This document shows, piece after piece, positions 1 to 11,053 of a stretch of 64,000 nucleotides of DNA. The position numbers and the translations under genes are program-made. The notes under the pieces were generated by a model. The model saw only the letters and a program-made list of their open reading frames with translations. It searched no databases and had not been told where the DNA came from. This DNA is from Rhodocollybia butyracea (Eukaryota; Basidiomycota; Agaricomycetes; Agaricales; Omphalotaceae): assembly GCA_015501585.1 (NCBI GenBank), contig JADNRY010000131.1, positions 62,001-126,000 of the forward strand, given 5' to 3'. Within the stretch, counting starts at the first letter, position 1; every line of letters starts with the position of its first letter.

Positions 1-476
1 TCAGCTGTATAGGTTTGAATTTGTATATGTACCTCTTCTAGCCTTTTACGAATGAAGGTCAATGTTCCGGAGCTCCGGTGAACGATAAAATTCAGGTAAG
101 TGAATTATCCTCTATTCTTCCAGATGACTGGTCCTCTAATTGATATTTCTTCACAACGTTGTCTTTTGAACAACTTCCTGACAGGCACAGAACGAAAAAC
201 TCATGCTTTAAATTAACTTCTCCTTATTATCGAATTCTCCCGTTTGTTGCTCCACTTCGACAGTTTTTCCATCGAGTATGACAAGGAACGAGTTATTTGG
301 GGAGAAAAGTTGAAATCAGTAGGTTATGTCCACCTCGGACACCTGGGCGACTGAGGTATCTTTGGGGTGAACCTTGTGGCAGAGAAAAAGGTATAAAGCT
401 AGCCAAGAAATGAGTAGTTCCTCACTCGAACAACTAGCACTCGTCGTTCAAGCATTCTTCACTACTACTACTCATC

Positions 477-924
477 ATGCAGTTCAAACTCGCTTTTTTC
501 ACCGCCGCTCTCGCTACTATTGCGCTCGCCACGCCTACTCCTCGCAACGAGCCCGCCAGTAGCTGCTCCACTGGTCCCGTCCAGTGCTGCCAAAGTGTCC
601 AAACTGCTGCCCAGGCTGCAACCATCCCCGGCATCGATGTGCTCCTTGGGCTCCTTGGCGTAGTCATCGGTGATGTGACTGGTCTCGTCGTCTTACTTGC
701 TCCGGCATTAACGTTGCTGGCGGAGGCACCTGGTCAGTCATTTTTCAGTGACACTCGCTAAGGCTTGATACTCACCATTGCCTTTGTAGCTCTGCTCAAG
801 CTGTCTGCTGCACAAACAACTCCGTTGGTAATATAAAGAATATCTGCGATTTTATGGCTCTATTACTAACTGAGGCTCTACAGGTGGCCTCATCTCCATC
901 GGCTGTGCTCCCGTTACCCTCTGA
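477..924 (+). pseudogene. Class I hydrophobin 1, frameshifted
   Basis: Three-exon hydrophobin: secreted N-terminus MQFKLAFFTAALATIALA, then CSTGPVQCC with the first three cysteines. Compared with the intact copy at 9470, one base is missing near 690. The expected VGLTCSG becomes VVLLAP and the fourth and fifth cysteines are lost from the frame. Downstream exons are otherwise preserved: exon 2 encodes the CC pair in QAVCCTNNSV, and exon 3 encodes GGLISIGCAPVTL and a TGA ending at 924. The first intron donor reads GTCAGT rather than GTAAGT. A TATAAAG box lies at 392-398, 85 bp before the ATG. The loss looks recent, since only one indel separates it from function; an assembly error is the alternative. 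Confidence 0.85.
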
Positions 925-1378
925 GAAACTGTGGCACCCGACGTCTCATGCACATAGTTGGGCTGTGTACGGGGTCAATTACTCTTGGATACATATATAC
1001 TTTGGGTTTTTGTGCTGCGTTGGGAATGTTCCTGGTTGTATTAGTAATAATAGTTTTATGATTTTCGTCCAAAGGATGGTAGTTTTTGGCTACGCTCTGT
1101 ACTTGAAATTTAATACGCCAGTCCTTTTTGTAAAGTCACTTGAGTTTGGCAAATTTGCTTGAAAGTGGATGGTAAATGACGCTTTGACCTACCTCGGTCC
1201 GAATGTTTCCGCGCGTTGAACAAGAACTTAAGAGTCAAGAGATAGCTGATGGCAAACACGAGCACTCCACAGTGAGCTAAAGCTGAGGCATTCGGCACTA
1301 GGTCAATGCTAATATTGTAACCAAAATGGTGTAAACATGCTTGTTTACAAGACTATGATGGGGCGGCCAGTTTTCTTA
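925..1378. other. 3' flank of hydrophobin 1
   Basis: No gene seen. It resembles the sequence behind the intact copy at 9470-9918 and holds the shared 3' palindromic block at 1171-1205. The short reading frames here overlap exon 3 and its flank and have no support as proteins. Confidence 0.5.
1171..1205 (+). repeat. 3' palindromic element behind hydrophobin 1
   Basis: A diverged copy of the family element, here GGTAAATGACGCTTTGACC followed by CGGTCCGAAT. It starts about 247 bp past the stop codon and lies in the same orientation relative to its gene as all the others. Confidence 0.6.
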
Positions 1379-1380
1379 TA

Positions 1381-1746
1381 CGATCCGGCTTTCCGTAAAC
1401 ATTGACATGTGCCGAAATATTTTCAGCCATAAATATTTCGTAATCCTAATTTAATCCACAGCCACAAGCCCACAAGCCGCGGCTCGGATACAGCTCCAGG
1501 TCACGTTGCGAGGTCTTCTCCGTACCCTTCTCCAGCTTTCTTCAGCTATCTATAATGCTCTATGGTGCATACAGTGCTACTATGAGCCCCAGTAAGCATT
1601 ATGGGCCTTCAGGTGCATGGCAGGACCAAAGTAAACTGCATAACACGACAAACTGAGCAAATAAGCGCCAGGCGCCTAGAGCACTTACGAAATAATTATT
1701 TTTGAAAAAAAAAATCGGCGTATGTCAAGGTTTACGGAAAGCCCTG
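1381..1746. mobile_element. TA-flanked MITE, about 366 bp
   Basis: The left end (GGCTTTCCGTAAAC from 1387, then TTGACATGTGCCGA) is matched in reverse complement at the right end (1711-1746, GGCTTTCCGTAAAC then TTGACATACGCCGA). This gives terminal inverted repeats of about 33 bp with a few mismatches. Both ends abut a TA dinucleotide (1379-1380 and 1747-1748), the target duplication typical of Tc1/mariner elements. The interior has no transposase frame, so it is a non-autonomous element. The family assignment is an inference from the TA flank only. Confidence 0.65.
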
Positions 1747-1748
1747 TA

Positions 1749-2794
1749 AGAATTGGTAACAGTTCTTAACTATCTTCTATTGGTAGTGATCACCTTGATG
1801 GACCGTACGCACTCACAAAGAAGAGTAAACTTATGAAGATAATAGAACGAACAACGGCACAGACCATATGAAGGTAGTCAAGTTACGACATAAGTATTGA
1901 GTGGCTGTGGAGCAACGAGACGAGAGCTTCAGCGAAGACAATCTCTGTCAGAAAATATTAACTGTGGGTGACATCGGATCCGAATACAGACAATACTTAA
2001 ATTTATCCGGAAAATGGACTAACAAGCTTTAAATTTCAAGGAGGTTGTCAAATACTAAATAAACTCGCTGATGTTCTACAAATTGCGATATCGAAATGAT
2101 TATGTAGAAAATCGGGTCAGCACCCCAGCTCACTGGAGAGTTTATACTGCAAATGTACAATCAAGTAGGATAATCTCCAAGCTGTCGCCGTCGTCTTTAG
2201 TGTTTGACCATCACATCCAAGTGAGTGAATCTGTCACACAGCTAATACACCGCTAAGTTATGTTCACTTACTTAAGTACTTCCTTCCTTCCTGCCAGGCT
2301 TACTTGGTTCAATAATATACATAAACCAATTTCAAATGAATAGCTCGTATATGCCTCAAAAACCTGGGCTGAGGCTAAGTAGAGCTAAGCAAGGACGGTC
2401 TAGAACATTCCAAGCCTTCCAAACAACTTCGTTGACAGCTGACAATTTTTTGAGGAGCATTGGGGGCTCTGGAGCGTCCCAGAGGCCCTAGAGAGACCTC
2501 CGCTTACTTGTTGAATGAGGCCAGGTCCTTCTGATCGACAGTCAAGCTTTGAGACCTCTATACCATCTAGACTCACATGCTCCTGACAGATGATTGATGG
2601 TCCATCGCGCCACTGCAAACGTACTCCGATAATGGGAATCATGGCGTGGCTCGATCGTCATAAGTACGAAGCGTTGGGATAACACACTCTGCACACATCT
2701 CTGGTCCGTTGGGTCGTTGATATCTTCTCAAAGGCCCAACTTAGCTCTGAGCATCAATACATTGCTATCGTAAACAAAAACATCCTGATGTCAC
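1749..2794. other. Intergenic, nothing recognised
   Basis: AT-rich spacer between the MITE and the hydrophobin 2 relic. I see no coding potential above chance and no RNA gene. Confidence 0.35.
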
Positions 2795-3098
2795 AAACAG
2801 CAATTTCCGTGCAGCAGACAACTTGAGGGGAGCTATCATGAGTATCAAGCCTCAGTGAATATAAAACTAGAAACTGGCTTACAAGGTGTCGCCGCCAGCA
2901 GCGGAGCAAGTAAACCGATCCCGACATTTCCCAAAAATGACCAAGGAGCCCAAGAAGCTCATGGGCGGCGGGGATGGAGGCAGCTGAGTGGTAATTTGGA
3001 CGCGCTGGGACTCAGAGCACTAAACGGAACCGGTAGATGCGCGGATCGTACAAGGAAAAAGCAAGAGTAGCAGAAACGACGGTGAACTTGAACACCAT
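2795..3098 (-). pseudogene. Class I hydrophobin 2, degenerate
   Basis: Reading leftward from 3098, MVFKFTVVSATLAF matches the hydrophobin signal peptide. The first cysteine region follows as STGSV-stop-CSE, where CAG has become TAG and the CC pair has become CS. Further on, LTCSGINVAGGG is recognisable as FTCSAAGGDT, and an exon 2 relic (QVVCCTE) lies near 2795-2830. Exon 3 was not found. Multiple stops and frame losses show an old dead copy. It is the only minus-strand copy in the first 18 kb. Confidence 0.75.
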
Positions 3099-5881
3099 GA
3101 TGAACGAGCAGTGAAGAGAACTTGAACGACAAAAATTAGCCGTTCAAGTGAGGAAGTTTTCCAGCTTTGCGTCAGCTTTTACTCTGCCCTGTTCTTTGCA
3201 GCAGAACCCATGGCAAAGATAGCTCTCTTGCCCAGTGTCCGAGGCGTACATTCTGATCTCAAATCTTCCAAATGAGTTCACACTGGATGGAACACTGTAG
3301 GAGTGGAGCCAGAAGCGGGAGAATTCGAAGTTGAGGTGGAGCTGATTTGAAAAAAAAAGGACTTGTATCATGTATGGTTTCTGGAGCTCATTCTAAAAAA
3401 TGTGGGAGTGGACAGATCCTTTATCATCTGAATAGAAAATAGCGGACAACTCGTTTGCCTCACTCTTTCGGGTACCTGAGCTCTGGAACTTGGGCTTCGT
3501 TTGAAGACTAGAATAGGCTAGAATACCCAGTCATAAATATCCAGATTTTCGAAGATCTATCCTTATTGGTCGGGTGCACATATGGAACGTAACTTCCACA
3601 TGTGGTATGTTCGATGACACTGTTTTTTCAAAAGATTCTGCAAACAGAGTAGCCTGGATCCGTCGGAGTCTGCAAACATGCGAAAGCAAGAGTGCTTTAC
3701 TGTTTCCTGCGAGAATAACGGATAGTGCCCACCAATTACATTGAACGAGGTCAAGATAATTCCCCTAAAAAGGTGTATGTGGGCAGGCAGGCAGTATACA
3801 ATTTTTGTGACTTCGTTGCAGAAATAAAAACTTCTGAAACTGCACTATGGTTAATCATATGATTAAACGGAGCTAGAACGGAGAGTTTCTGTTTTTTATC
3901 TTACCAGAAAACAAAACGCCACGAGGCATACATCGAGGCTGATGAGCTTGATCAAGCGCTAGGAAGAATGAGAAGAACCTCGTTGAGTCTTAAGACAGGA
4001 ATCATAATGGGGAGTGTGGCAGTTACGTGCGCCATAGTAGGCCAGAATAGAGTGCTCCAGTGCCTCATTCTTCTTTTCCATGAGCTGTAGATCTCGCTTG
4101 TTGAATGCTCAATCCGACGGGCAGAAAACCTCGTCCTCAGTAGATCGCAGCCCCTAGGATTCCCTTAACTCTGCTACACAGCAGCTCCTCTTATGCCTCT
4201 TTCTATCTCTAAGCACTTGGATTCAAAAATCATATCCTGACGTTGTCGTCACTTTCTCCAGTCATTTCACAAGCTGAGTTTCTTTGTACAGTGACAATGA
4301 TTTGACGACGTTGAGGAAGTCGCAGTGGACTGTAGCTGCTGTCATGTATGCAGGTACCTTTGACGTATCACCCCAAAACCTTTCCAATCCTATTCATCCT
4401 CGCGTCGATACTCAACCTCAACCCGCACTCCCATCGACCATTGCTCAGGTTTCCAGGAGACCGTCGTCTATGGGATTTGAAGCCCTCTTTGAATCCCATG
4501 TTATGCGCTCGTCCGTCCCTCTGCTGTAGCCTGTCTTCATCCCACCCTCACGTCTCCCACTGCCAACAATGTCAACCAATTTACGTTGTCCTCCCACTGA
4601 TATAAATGGCTCAAATTGCAGATCAAGGAGCGCTTGGAGGATGCTTGCTCAGTCGTGTCCATAGACGCAAGAACTCATCATCGATTGTGGTATGCTCTGA
4701 AAGCGAGGGCATTGTTCAAGTGGCGACTAGTGATTGACTTAGCGAAGCACTGGATATTACTTTGGAGGTGGTACGTCCTTTACCCTTTTTGTTCTACGGG
4801 TGTTGACAATATCCTTAGGCAGCTTCTCGCTCTCTTTTGCTTTTGGACTGTCTAAACCTCAAAGCAGGAGTGATTTGCCCGATTCTTGAAAGCTCGTATA
4901 TGTAGCAGAGAGTACACCGGCGGAAACGATACGATCCAGGCCTCAAGGCATGTCTCTAACCAGAAGGCCTACGTTTGTCTGGAATAGGATACTTAAAACC
5001 GCGATTTTGAGAAGATTACGGTGTAACCTAGGTCTACAAATATATTTCTTTGTCGTATTGCGTACTTAAGGACACGAAATAAAGATTCCGACATACTTTG
5101 AGCATGAAGAAGTACCGATGTGCCCCTTGTAAAAGCAATCCTGGAAGTCTTTAAGACCCTATAATGTAGATAAAAGGCCGAGAGTTGGAATTTTCACTCA
5201 AGACCGAGATCATAGTGTTCTTGAGCTCGCTTAACCGGACAAAGTCTAGGAAGTTTCTGGGGCCTCGGCCTTGTTCCCCAGCTTTTCTGGCCAAAGTGTC
5301 GGAATTCAAAAACTATTCAAAGTTGTTCCTTTCTCTGCATAAAACCCGATAACATATCGGATCCCTGGTAAAGTACGACTGGTACTGTCTCTGCTGACCT
5401 GTTTGTTTGTGTTCAGGCATCAGCTTATCCGCGGTGTGGAAAGAAGTATCTATCGATAGAATCAATATACATGCCATGATGTACTACAATTAGTACGTGG
5501 GGCTTTTGCCATATGCAGGAGACTGTGGCAGCAAAGTAAACTAATCAGCCTGCTTTTCATGACTAGTATTGCTCATTGGCAGCTCCAGCCTCATTTTGGG
5601 GATATTAAATTCTATGCAAGGAGAATACGTAGGCGGGGAAGAGTGTGAGCCATTAAAAACACGGGGAATCGGTTTTGGTATGTGATGCATTCCGTTCTAG
5701 CTCCGTCCGATTTTACGTATCTTCCAGACTTTTACTTACTCTGCAACCAGATACTGAAGATCGTTATTGTCTACCTACGTGAATGGAGCAAGTCTGTTTT
5801 GGGTAGAGATCTGTTTGAACAAGTTTCTCGGTCTCGCCTCATACATTCTGTATTTACAGTTAGTTAGACTCAACGTTGCTG
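3099..5881. other. Spacer with degraded upstream blocks
   Basis: No convincing gene. Around 3820-3890 there is a fragment (TTGCAGAAATAAAAACTT, then GAGCTAGAACGGAG) that recurs upstream of the hydrophobins at 57.4 and 60.2 kb, so the start of this interval is the decayed upstream region of hydrophobin 2. Around 5340-5620 a block matches 8230-8540, the upstream region of hydrophobin 4. The 4284-4860 stretch has short open frames with possible splice sites, but no protein I recognise. Confidence 0.4.
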
Positions 5882-5966
5882 AGAATCAGTGTCCATTCTC
5901 GTTGTTCCGCTTCCAGAGCAACAAAACTCACACCTCCCATGTTATCCCCGTTGGCAATAGTAAGGC
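5882..5966 (+). promoter_or_regulatory. Conserved distal upstream block of hydrophobin 3
   Basis: Contains TTCCGCTTCCAGAGC and ends GTTGGCAATAGTAAGGC, the reverse complement of the core seen upstream of the minus-strand genes. It lies 511-595 bp before the pseudogene's ATG, in the orientation of the gene. Confidence 0.6.
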
Positions 5967-6476
5967 ATCTGTCAATCTCTATACATAGAGAATCTGACAG
6001 ACTCTGCCGACTGATTTACACTGCATGTTCAGATGTTCTGGTTACGTCTTCTCCCAATATGGTGCATTACCTGTATAGAACTTGGATATGAATAGTCCCC
6101 CACCTTCTTCTACCTTAGCCTCCTATGGACAAATACATGCAGATAATGAAACGTGAGTAAGCTGTCGGTTATTTTCAAATAGTGTTACCTCCTGTCCAAA
6201 ACCGTTCTCCCATTCCCTTGTTTTTCTCAATGTTCCTTGTTTCACTGGATAAGCTCTACCCCAGCGTCAGACTTTCCCTTCTTGGCTCCGCATAGGCAGC
6301 TTTCTTCCAAAGATGACCAGAAAAGAAACAGAGGTCAACTTTGTACGCCTCAGACACCCGAGTCGTTGGGCGGACTTTGTGGTCAACACGAAGGTATAAA
6401 CCTTAACCAAACAAGGTTCGTACTCGAATAATCAACTCTTGTCGTTCAAGCTCTATTCATTATTCACTCACCCATC

Positions 6477-6815
6477 ATGCACTTCGAACTCGCTTTTGTC
6501 TCTGCCGCTCTCTTGCATTTGCTGCAATTCAGGCTGCTCCCTACTCAGCCCACCAGCAGCGGCACCACTGGCTCCGTCCAGTGCTGCCAGGAGACCCGGA
6601 CTGGTGCCTAAGCTGCAGCCGACCCCGCCACCACCTTGCCTCTTGGGCTCCTTGGTTCTGCCTTTGGTGGCGTGATTGGTCTCGTTGATCTTACTTACTC
6701 CGGCATTCACGTTGCTTGCGGTGGAGCCTGATAAGGCATTTTATAGACATACTGTTTTGAGTCATGGTTGGCTTTGTAGCAATGCCCAGGCCGTCTCTCG
6801 GAGTACAAGAGACTG
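6477..6815 (+). pseudogene. Class I hydrophobin 3, nonsense-mutated
   Basis: MHFELAFVSAALLH opens a hydrophobin frame in which the end of the signal peptide is scrambled by compensating indels (LLQFRLLPTQP). TTGSVQCCQETRTGA is followed by an in-frame TAA in place of the CAA (Gln) found in relatives, then AAADPATT and LLGS. The fourth cysteine is a tyrosine (LTYSG) and the first a glycine. An exon 2 relic (TAG-AATGCCCAGGCCGTCTCTC) remains near 6778-6810 but without the CC pair. A TATA box (GGTATAAACC, about 6393) remains. Confidence 0.8.
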
Positions 6816-8800
6816 GAGCTCTCGACGGAATAGCTGACTGGTTACAAGTTGTATTTGTTCTTAAGTGACTCGTCTACATCAAGTTCCGTATATTGTGCTA
6901 ATTGCTCTTGCAATATTTCTTGGTCTGTCAGGAATGAATTCCTCTTGGTCTCAAAAATGATTTCATAGTTTTCATCGTAGAATAAATCTGGAATTCTTTA
7001 TGGTGACATTAATTGAAAGGGCACTTAAATCTGGCGAGCATTACATAAAAGTGTTCGCTAAGCTACGCTTTGACCTTGGACCGGTCCGGATTTTCCGTGT
7101 GTTAGGGACAAGGTTAAGGGTAGTACGGGCGTTGTAACTTCGACAGTGAGCTGAATATAATGCAGGCTCGATTGCGTACTATCATTCCGTAAATCAACAA
7201 GTTCAAAGGATCTGAACAATCATACAATTCCAGATTATAAGTAGAGCTAACATAATGGGAACATAAAGTAAGCTACTGAGCTCAAGTTCTGAGATCTTTC
7301 AATCTAGCTTTTTCACTAGTAGAATAGACCTTATTGTGTTTACATCCTCGCTCGACGTGAACAGGACGCAAGCAAAGGAAAGGCACTTGGTGCCCGCACA
7401 ATGGCCGCAGGCACGCTTCCGTGCGTTGCGGTGCCTGTGGTGTATGTACCGGGCCTTGACACGAAACTTTTGTGTCCTTATTCCTCCTCACCTCATCAGT
7501 CAGCGCTGCCATAAGCCATCGCCAATGTGTCGATATACGTTCGTCAGGATTGGAAGTCAGGGGAAGACTTTCCATCCTGAACTATTGGGGGGTCTCTTAG
7601 TATAGTCCATCCCTATCCCATCCCGCGCTGCTCTGTCACTTGAGCTAACTATCTTCCATTGACAAGTTTCACGGTAGAACTCTACCATAGATATCGTGCA
7701 GGATACAGGAAATCATCACTGGCTCTGGACTATGCTGTCGGTTCTGGAAACGGCAATTAGAATATGGGTGAGGCACTAAAGTGTTCAAGTCGGCTTAATG
7801 AGGAAGATATCAGATTTTGAGGATACGTTCTTTTCCATCTCTTCCTATAGATAATGACAATCTCTGTACTTCACCTACCTGGAATGTTTCTACCAAACCA
7901 ACTGCAGAATGCCTGAACGAGACTCCCGTACGGCCAAAACGGGCTCGACGTTAAAAACTTACACCTGCGACGACGCAGGGAAAATTCAAATTCCTCCAAA
8001 CTCCTCATCCACTCGACTACACTCACTTTTGGGCGTTACTCGCTATTGAAGACCTATATACTAAGAATCCAACGATCCTACGCTGCAAGTTGGTACCTGG
8101 TAGGTACACAAGTCTAATCAGATGATGTATACTTGATGTAGGCAGTTTAGAAACTGTGTAGTAGGTTTCACGAATGAAAGCTCTCCCGGCCAAAGTATCG
8201 GAACCTCAGTAAAGTGGACAATGCTTGTTCTCTGCGTGAAACATGCGGCTGACTTGATCTCTTGTCAACTTGTCAGATCCTCGGAAAAGTACGATTTCCG
8301 GGCCTTGTTATATTGTCAACCATCTCTGCTGACCTGTTCGTTTGTGTCCAGGCATCAACTCAAGTGTGATGTGTAATGAAATGTCTATCGATAGAAATCA
8401 ACATACAATGGCTGTACTGCAATTAGTATGTGGGACTTGTACCGTATGTGGGGGATTGTGGCGGCGGGGTGAATCGATCAACCTTCTTTCTATGACTTGT
8501 TCCTCGACAGGTCCAGCCTCCTTTTGTACTCATTTACCATTAAGGGAAATGCGTAGGTGGAGTGAGCGTGGGTTGTTGATCCTTGCGCAGAGTTTAGTTT
8601 CTGGCATTAGAGACATTCTGTTCTCGCGCATTAAGTATATGTCCTTGTCAAGTTCCAACATTTTCTAAAAATTTGGAATATCATTCACGAAGATTGTCAT
8701 TGCCTATGTGCACTGGAACGAAGCGAGGCTGACGAAGTTCTGCAGTTATGCCACGCGTCTTAGTTTGAACTTGACAGTAGTAGGCAGTTGGTGATTACTA
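6816..8800. other. Spacer between hydrophobins 3 and 4
   Basis: Starts with the 3' flank of hydrophobin 3, including a palindromic element at 7059-7095. From about 8160 it becomes the extended upstream region of hydrophobin 4, alignable by eye with 5280-5640 and in reverse complement with 43.7-44.0 kb. The overlapping frames on both strands at 7282-7605 are not recognised and are probably chance. Confidence 0.4.
7059..7095 (+). repeat. 3' palindromic element behind hydrophobin 3
   Basis: TAAGCTACGCTTTGACC then GGACCGGTCCGGATT. Here the flank after the palindrome is itself a perfect inverted repeat (GGACCGGTCC). About 245 bp past the recognisable exon 2 relic. Confidence 0.55.
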
Positions 8801-8896
8801 TCACCGAAGATCAGTGGCCCCTCTCGTTATTCCGCTTCCAAGAGCAGGGCGACAAAAGCACGCCTCCTACGTCATCCCGGTTGGCAATAGTAAGGC
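8801..8896 (+). promoter_or_regulatory. Conserved distal upstream block of hydrophobin 4
   Basis: Complete version of the block: TCACCGAAGATCAGTGGCC, then CTCGTTATTCCGCTTCCAAG, ending GTTGGCAATAGTAAGGC. It is 574-669 bp upstream of an intact gene, so it is a good reference copy. Confidence 0.65.
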
Positions 8897-9469
8897 TCTA
8901 TAGACTCTGACGGACTCTCTCTGCAAGACCATCAAAGTGACTCTCTGATGTTGCTGATCATACCACATGTTGAGTTTTACGTTCTATCTCCTTATGCGGT
9001 GCATCAACTGAATAGATCTACGAGAATTTAGATGTTTATGGCCTTCTAGCCTCTTCTAGCCTCCTACAAACAAGCGCATGCTCAGGTACACTGAACTGGA
9101 TATATGAACTGTTTGTTATTTGTTTACTTGAATAACAATTAACAGAACAAAGGATCCCTCGTTTTTCGAGGGGCTTCCAGGAACTAAACAGTTGTTTCTT
9201 CAAATAGGCTGAGCTCCACTCCAACGTCGAATGCTCCCGTTTGTTGCTCCACTCCGACAGCTTTCCGCCGAGTATGATGAAGAGAAAGGTCGTTGAGAGG
9301 AAAGATTGAGGCCATTAGGCTACGTATGTCTCAGATACCTGGGTAAGAGAGGTATCTTTGGGTGGATTCCGTGGCAGAGAAAAAAGGTATAAAAGCTAGT
9401 CCAGTGTCGGGAGGAGTTCCTCACTCGAACAACTAACACTCGTCGTTCAAGTAATCCTCACTACTCATC

Positions 9470-9918
9470 ATGCAGTTCAAACTTGCTTTTGTCTCCGTTG
9501 CCCTTGCTACTCTTGCGCTTGCTTCACCTGCCCCTCGCAACGAGCCCGCCAGTAGCTGCACCACTGGTCCCGTCCAGTGCTGCAACAGCGTTCAAACTGC
9601 CGCCCAAGCTGCAAAAATCCCCGGCATCAATGTGCTCCTTGGGCTCCTTGGCGTAGTTATTGGTGATGTGACTGGTCTCGTCGGTCTCACCTGCTCCGGC
9701 ATTAACGTTGCTGGCGGAGGCACCTGGTAAGTCAATTTCCGGTCATGCTCACTAACGCTTGATACTCATCGTTGCCTTCATAGCTCTACTCAAGCTGTCT
9801 GCTGCACAAACAACTCCGTTGGTAATATAAGAGATATTCGCAGTCCTATGGCTCTATTACTAACTGAAGCTCTATAGGTGGACTTATCTCCATCGGCTGT
9901 GCTCCTGTTACTCTCTGA
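9470..9918 (+). CDS. Class I hydrophobin 4, intact
   Basis: Exons 9470-9726, 9784-9821 and 9878-9918 with GT-AG introns give a 111-residue secreted protein. Residues 1-19 (MQFKLAFVSVALATLALAS) are a signal peptide. The mature part has all eight cysteines: CTTGPVQCC, LTCSGINVAGGGTC, STQAVCC and SIGC, with x6, x5 and x12 spacings typical of class I hydrophobins. Such proteins are secreted and assemble into rodlet films on hyphae or fruit bodies. The first intron splits the codon of the fifth cysteine; reading through it would give a false GTW-stop end. TATAAAA at 9388-9394 is 76-82 bp before the ATG. Both the distal upstream block and the 3' palindrome are present. This is the only intact plus-strand member of its subtype here. 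Confidence 0.95.
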
Positions 9919-11053
9919 GCCTGAACAACGGCGACTCCCGATGGCCACCAGTTTTGTACTATGTAGTTGCATCTGCTTTTATGTGACTCTATTTTCCTGG
10001 GTGGTAGCTCTGAGGACGGTATACATTCTGGGAATCTTACGAGGTGTCGGAAATGACTGTCTTTGTATTTGTTTTCTGATTCGCACGGTTCGGACTGCTT
10101 GCTGGAAAATGTGTTGCGAAAACTCGATATATGCAGAATTTGGATTGTGGTAGTAGTTTTATACTCAAGTTGATATCAACCTTTGTGCGCTGCTTTGCGC
10201 AGCCCCATTTAACGCAACTCACCTGGGGGCGTCCCGTAAACTACGCTTTGACCTTCGATCGGCCCGAATCTTTCCGTGTAGCAGTGTGGCGCGTAACCTA
10301 CCTGCCCTTGTTTAGTTGTCTACACAATTATAGCCAACTACTCGAAGTTAACAAATCGGACGCTCTTCTAGGCCGACAACGCAAGTGTGATCTAGAGATA
10401 CGTCATGTCAGTCATGAATACAAGGGTCCAGAATGCCTCGCTCTTGCAACGGAGCTTTAGTACTATTGGAACATAGTCGCAACAAAGCTTATAACAGCTT
10501 GCTTAGGAGATGTAGAAAGTCAAATCGGACGAGAACTACATGGAAGGTTAGATGGAATCTTACCTTATAACATTGAAGCAATACATAGCAGCCCCGCGAT
10601 GGCAACTGAGCTATCAACTGTTATGCAAGATCTATCCTCATTCTGACCCTGATAGTCGAGTCCTACTGAGTACATGGATGCATATCTTAATCAAATGCTA
10701 CTGATGCATCGATCCCGGGGACACAATCTACGCGAAAGTTCGAATGCGTGAAAACTTTGCAACTTGCCTGCGACTCTGAATGCTCTGAATGCAAATAATG
10801 ACTGATGGAGCAGGTAGAGAGTTTTAATACTGGCAGTGCCGCCGGACTTTCCAGAAACATCTCCCAAATTTCGTAGAGGCCTTTTTCTGTCTTGTTTGTA
10901 GAGCATGATTCTCGCCTGTCAGTTACCGCCAACTTCAGAGTCCTCGGGATTGGTAGATGTTTGATGATCAAGGCAATGAACCCTGCCTAGATACACAAGA
11001 GCGTTAGACAATTTTAGGACTTGCTAGTGTAACAGTAGAAACTTCGCCTACTG
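9919..11053. other. 3' flank of hydrophobin 4 and spacer
   Basis: The first 350 bp resemble the 3' flanks of the minus-strand hydrophobins in reverse complement and end in the palindromic element. After 10300 no gene, repeat or RNA was recognised. Confidence 0.4.
10229..10270 (+). repeat. 3' palindromic element behind hydrophobin 4
   Basis: GGCGTCCCGTAAACTACGC then TTTGACCTTCGATCGGCCC. It starts 311 bp after the stop of an intact gene. Confidence 0.65.

Noticed and set aside
477..761. Alternative hydrophobin with LAPALTLLAEAPG tail as a genuine isoform
   Set aside because: The tail is the +1 frame of the normal exon; it lacks cysteines 4-8, and the downstream exons are preserved in the original frame.
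854..1162. 102-codon frame behind hydrophobin 1
   Set aside because: Overlaps intron 2 and exon 3 of the hydrophobin in another frame; the paralogous region at 9878 shows it is 3' flank.
4284..4860. Possible multi-exon gene
   Set aside because: Several short frames and plausible splice sites, but no continuous protein and no conserved motif.
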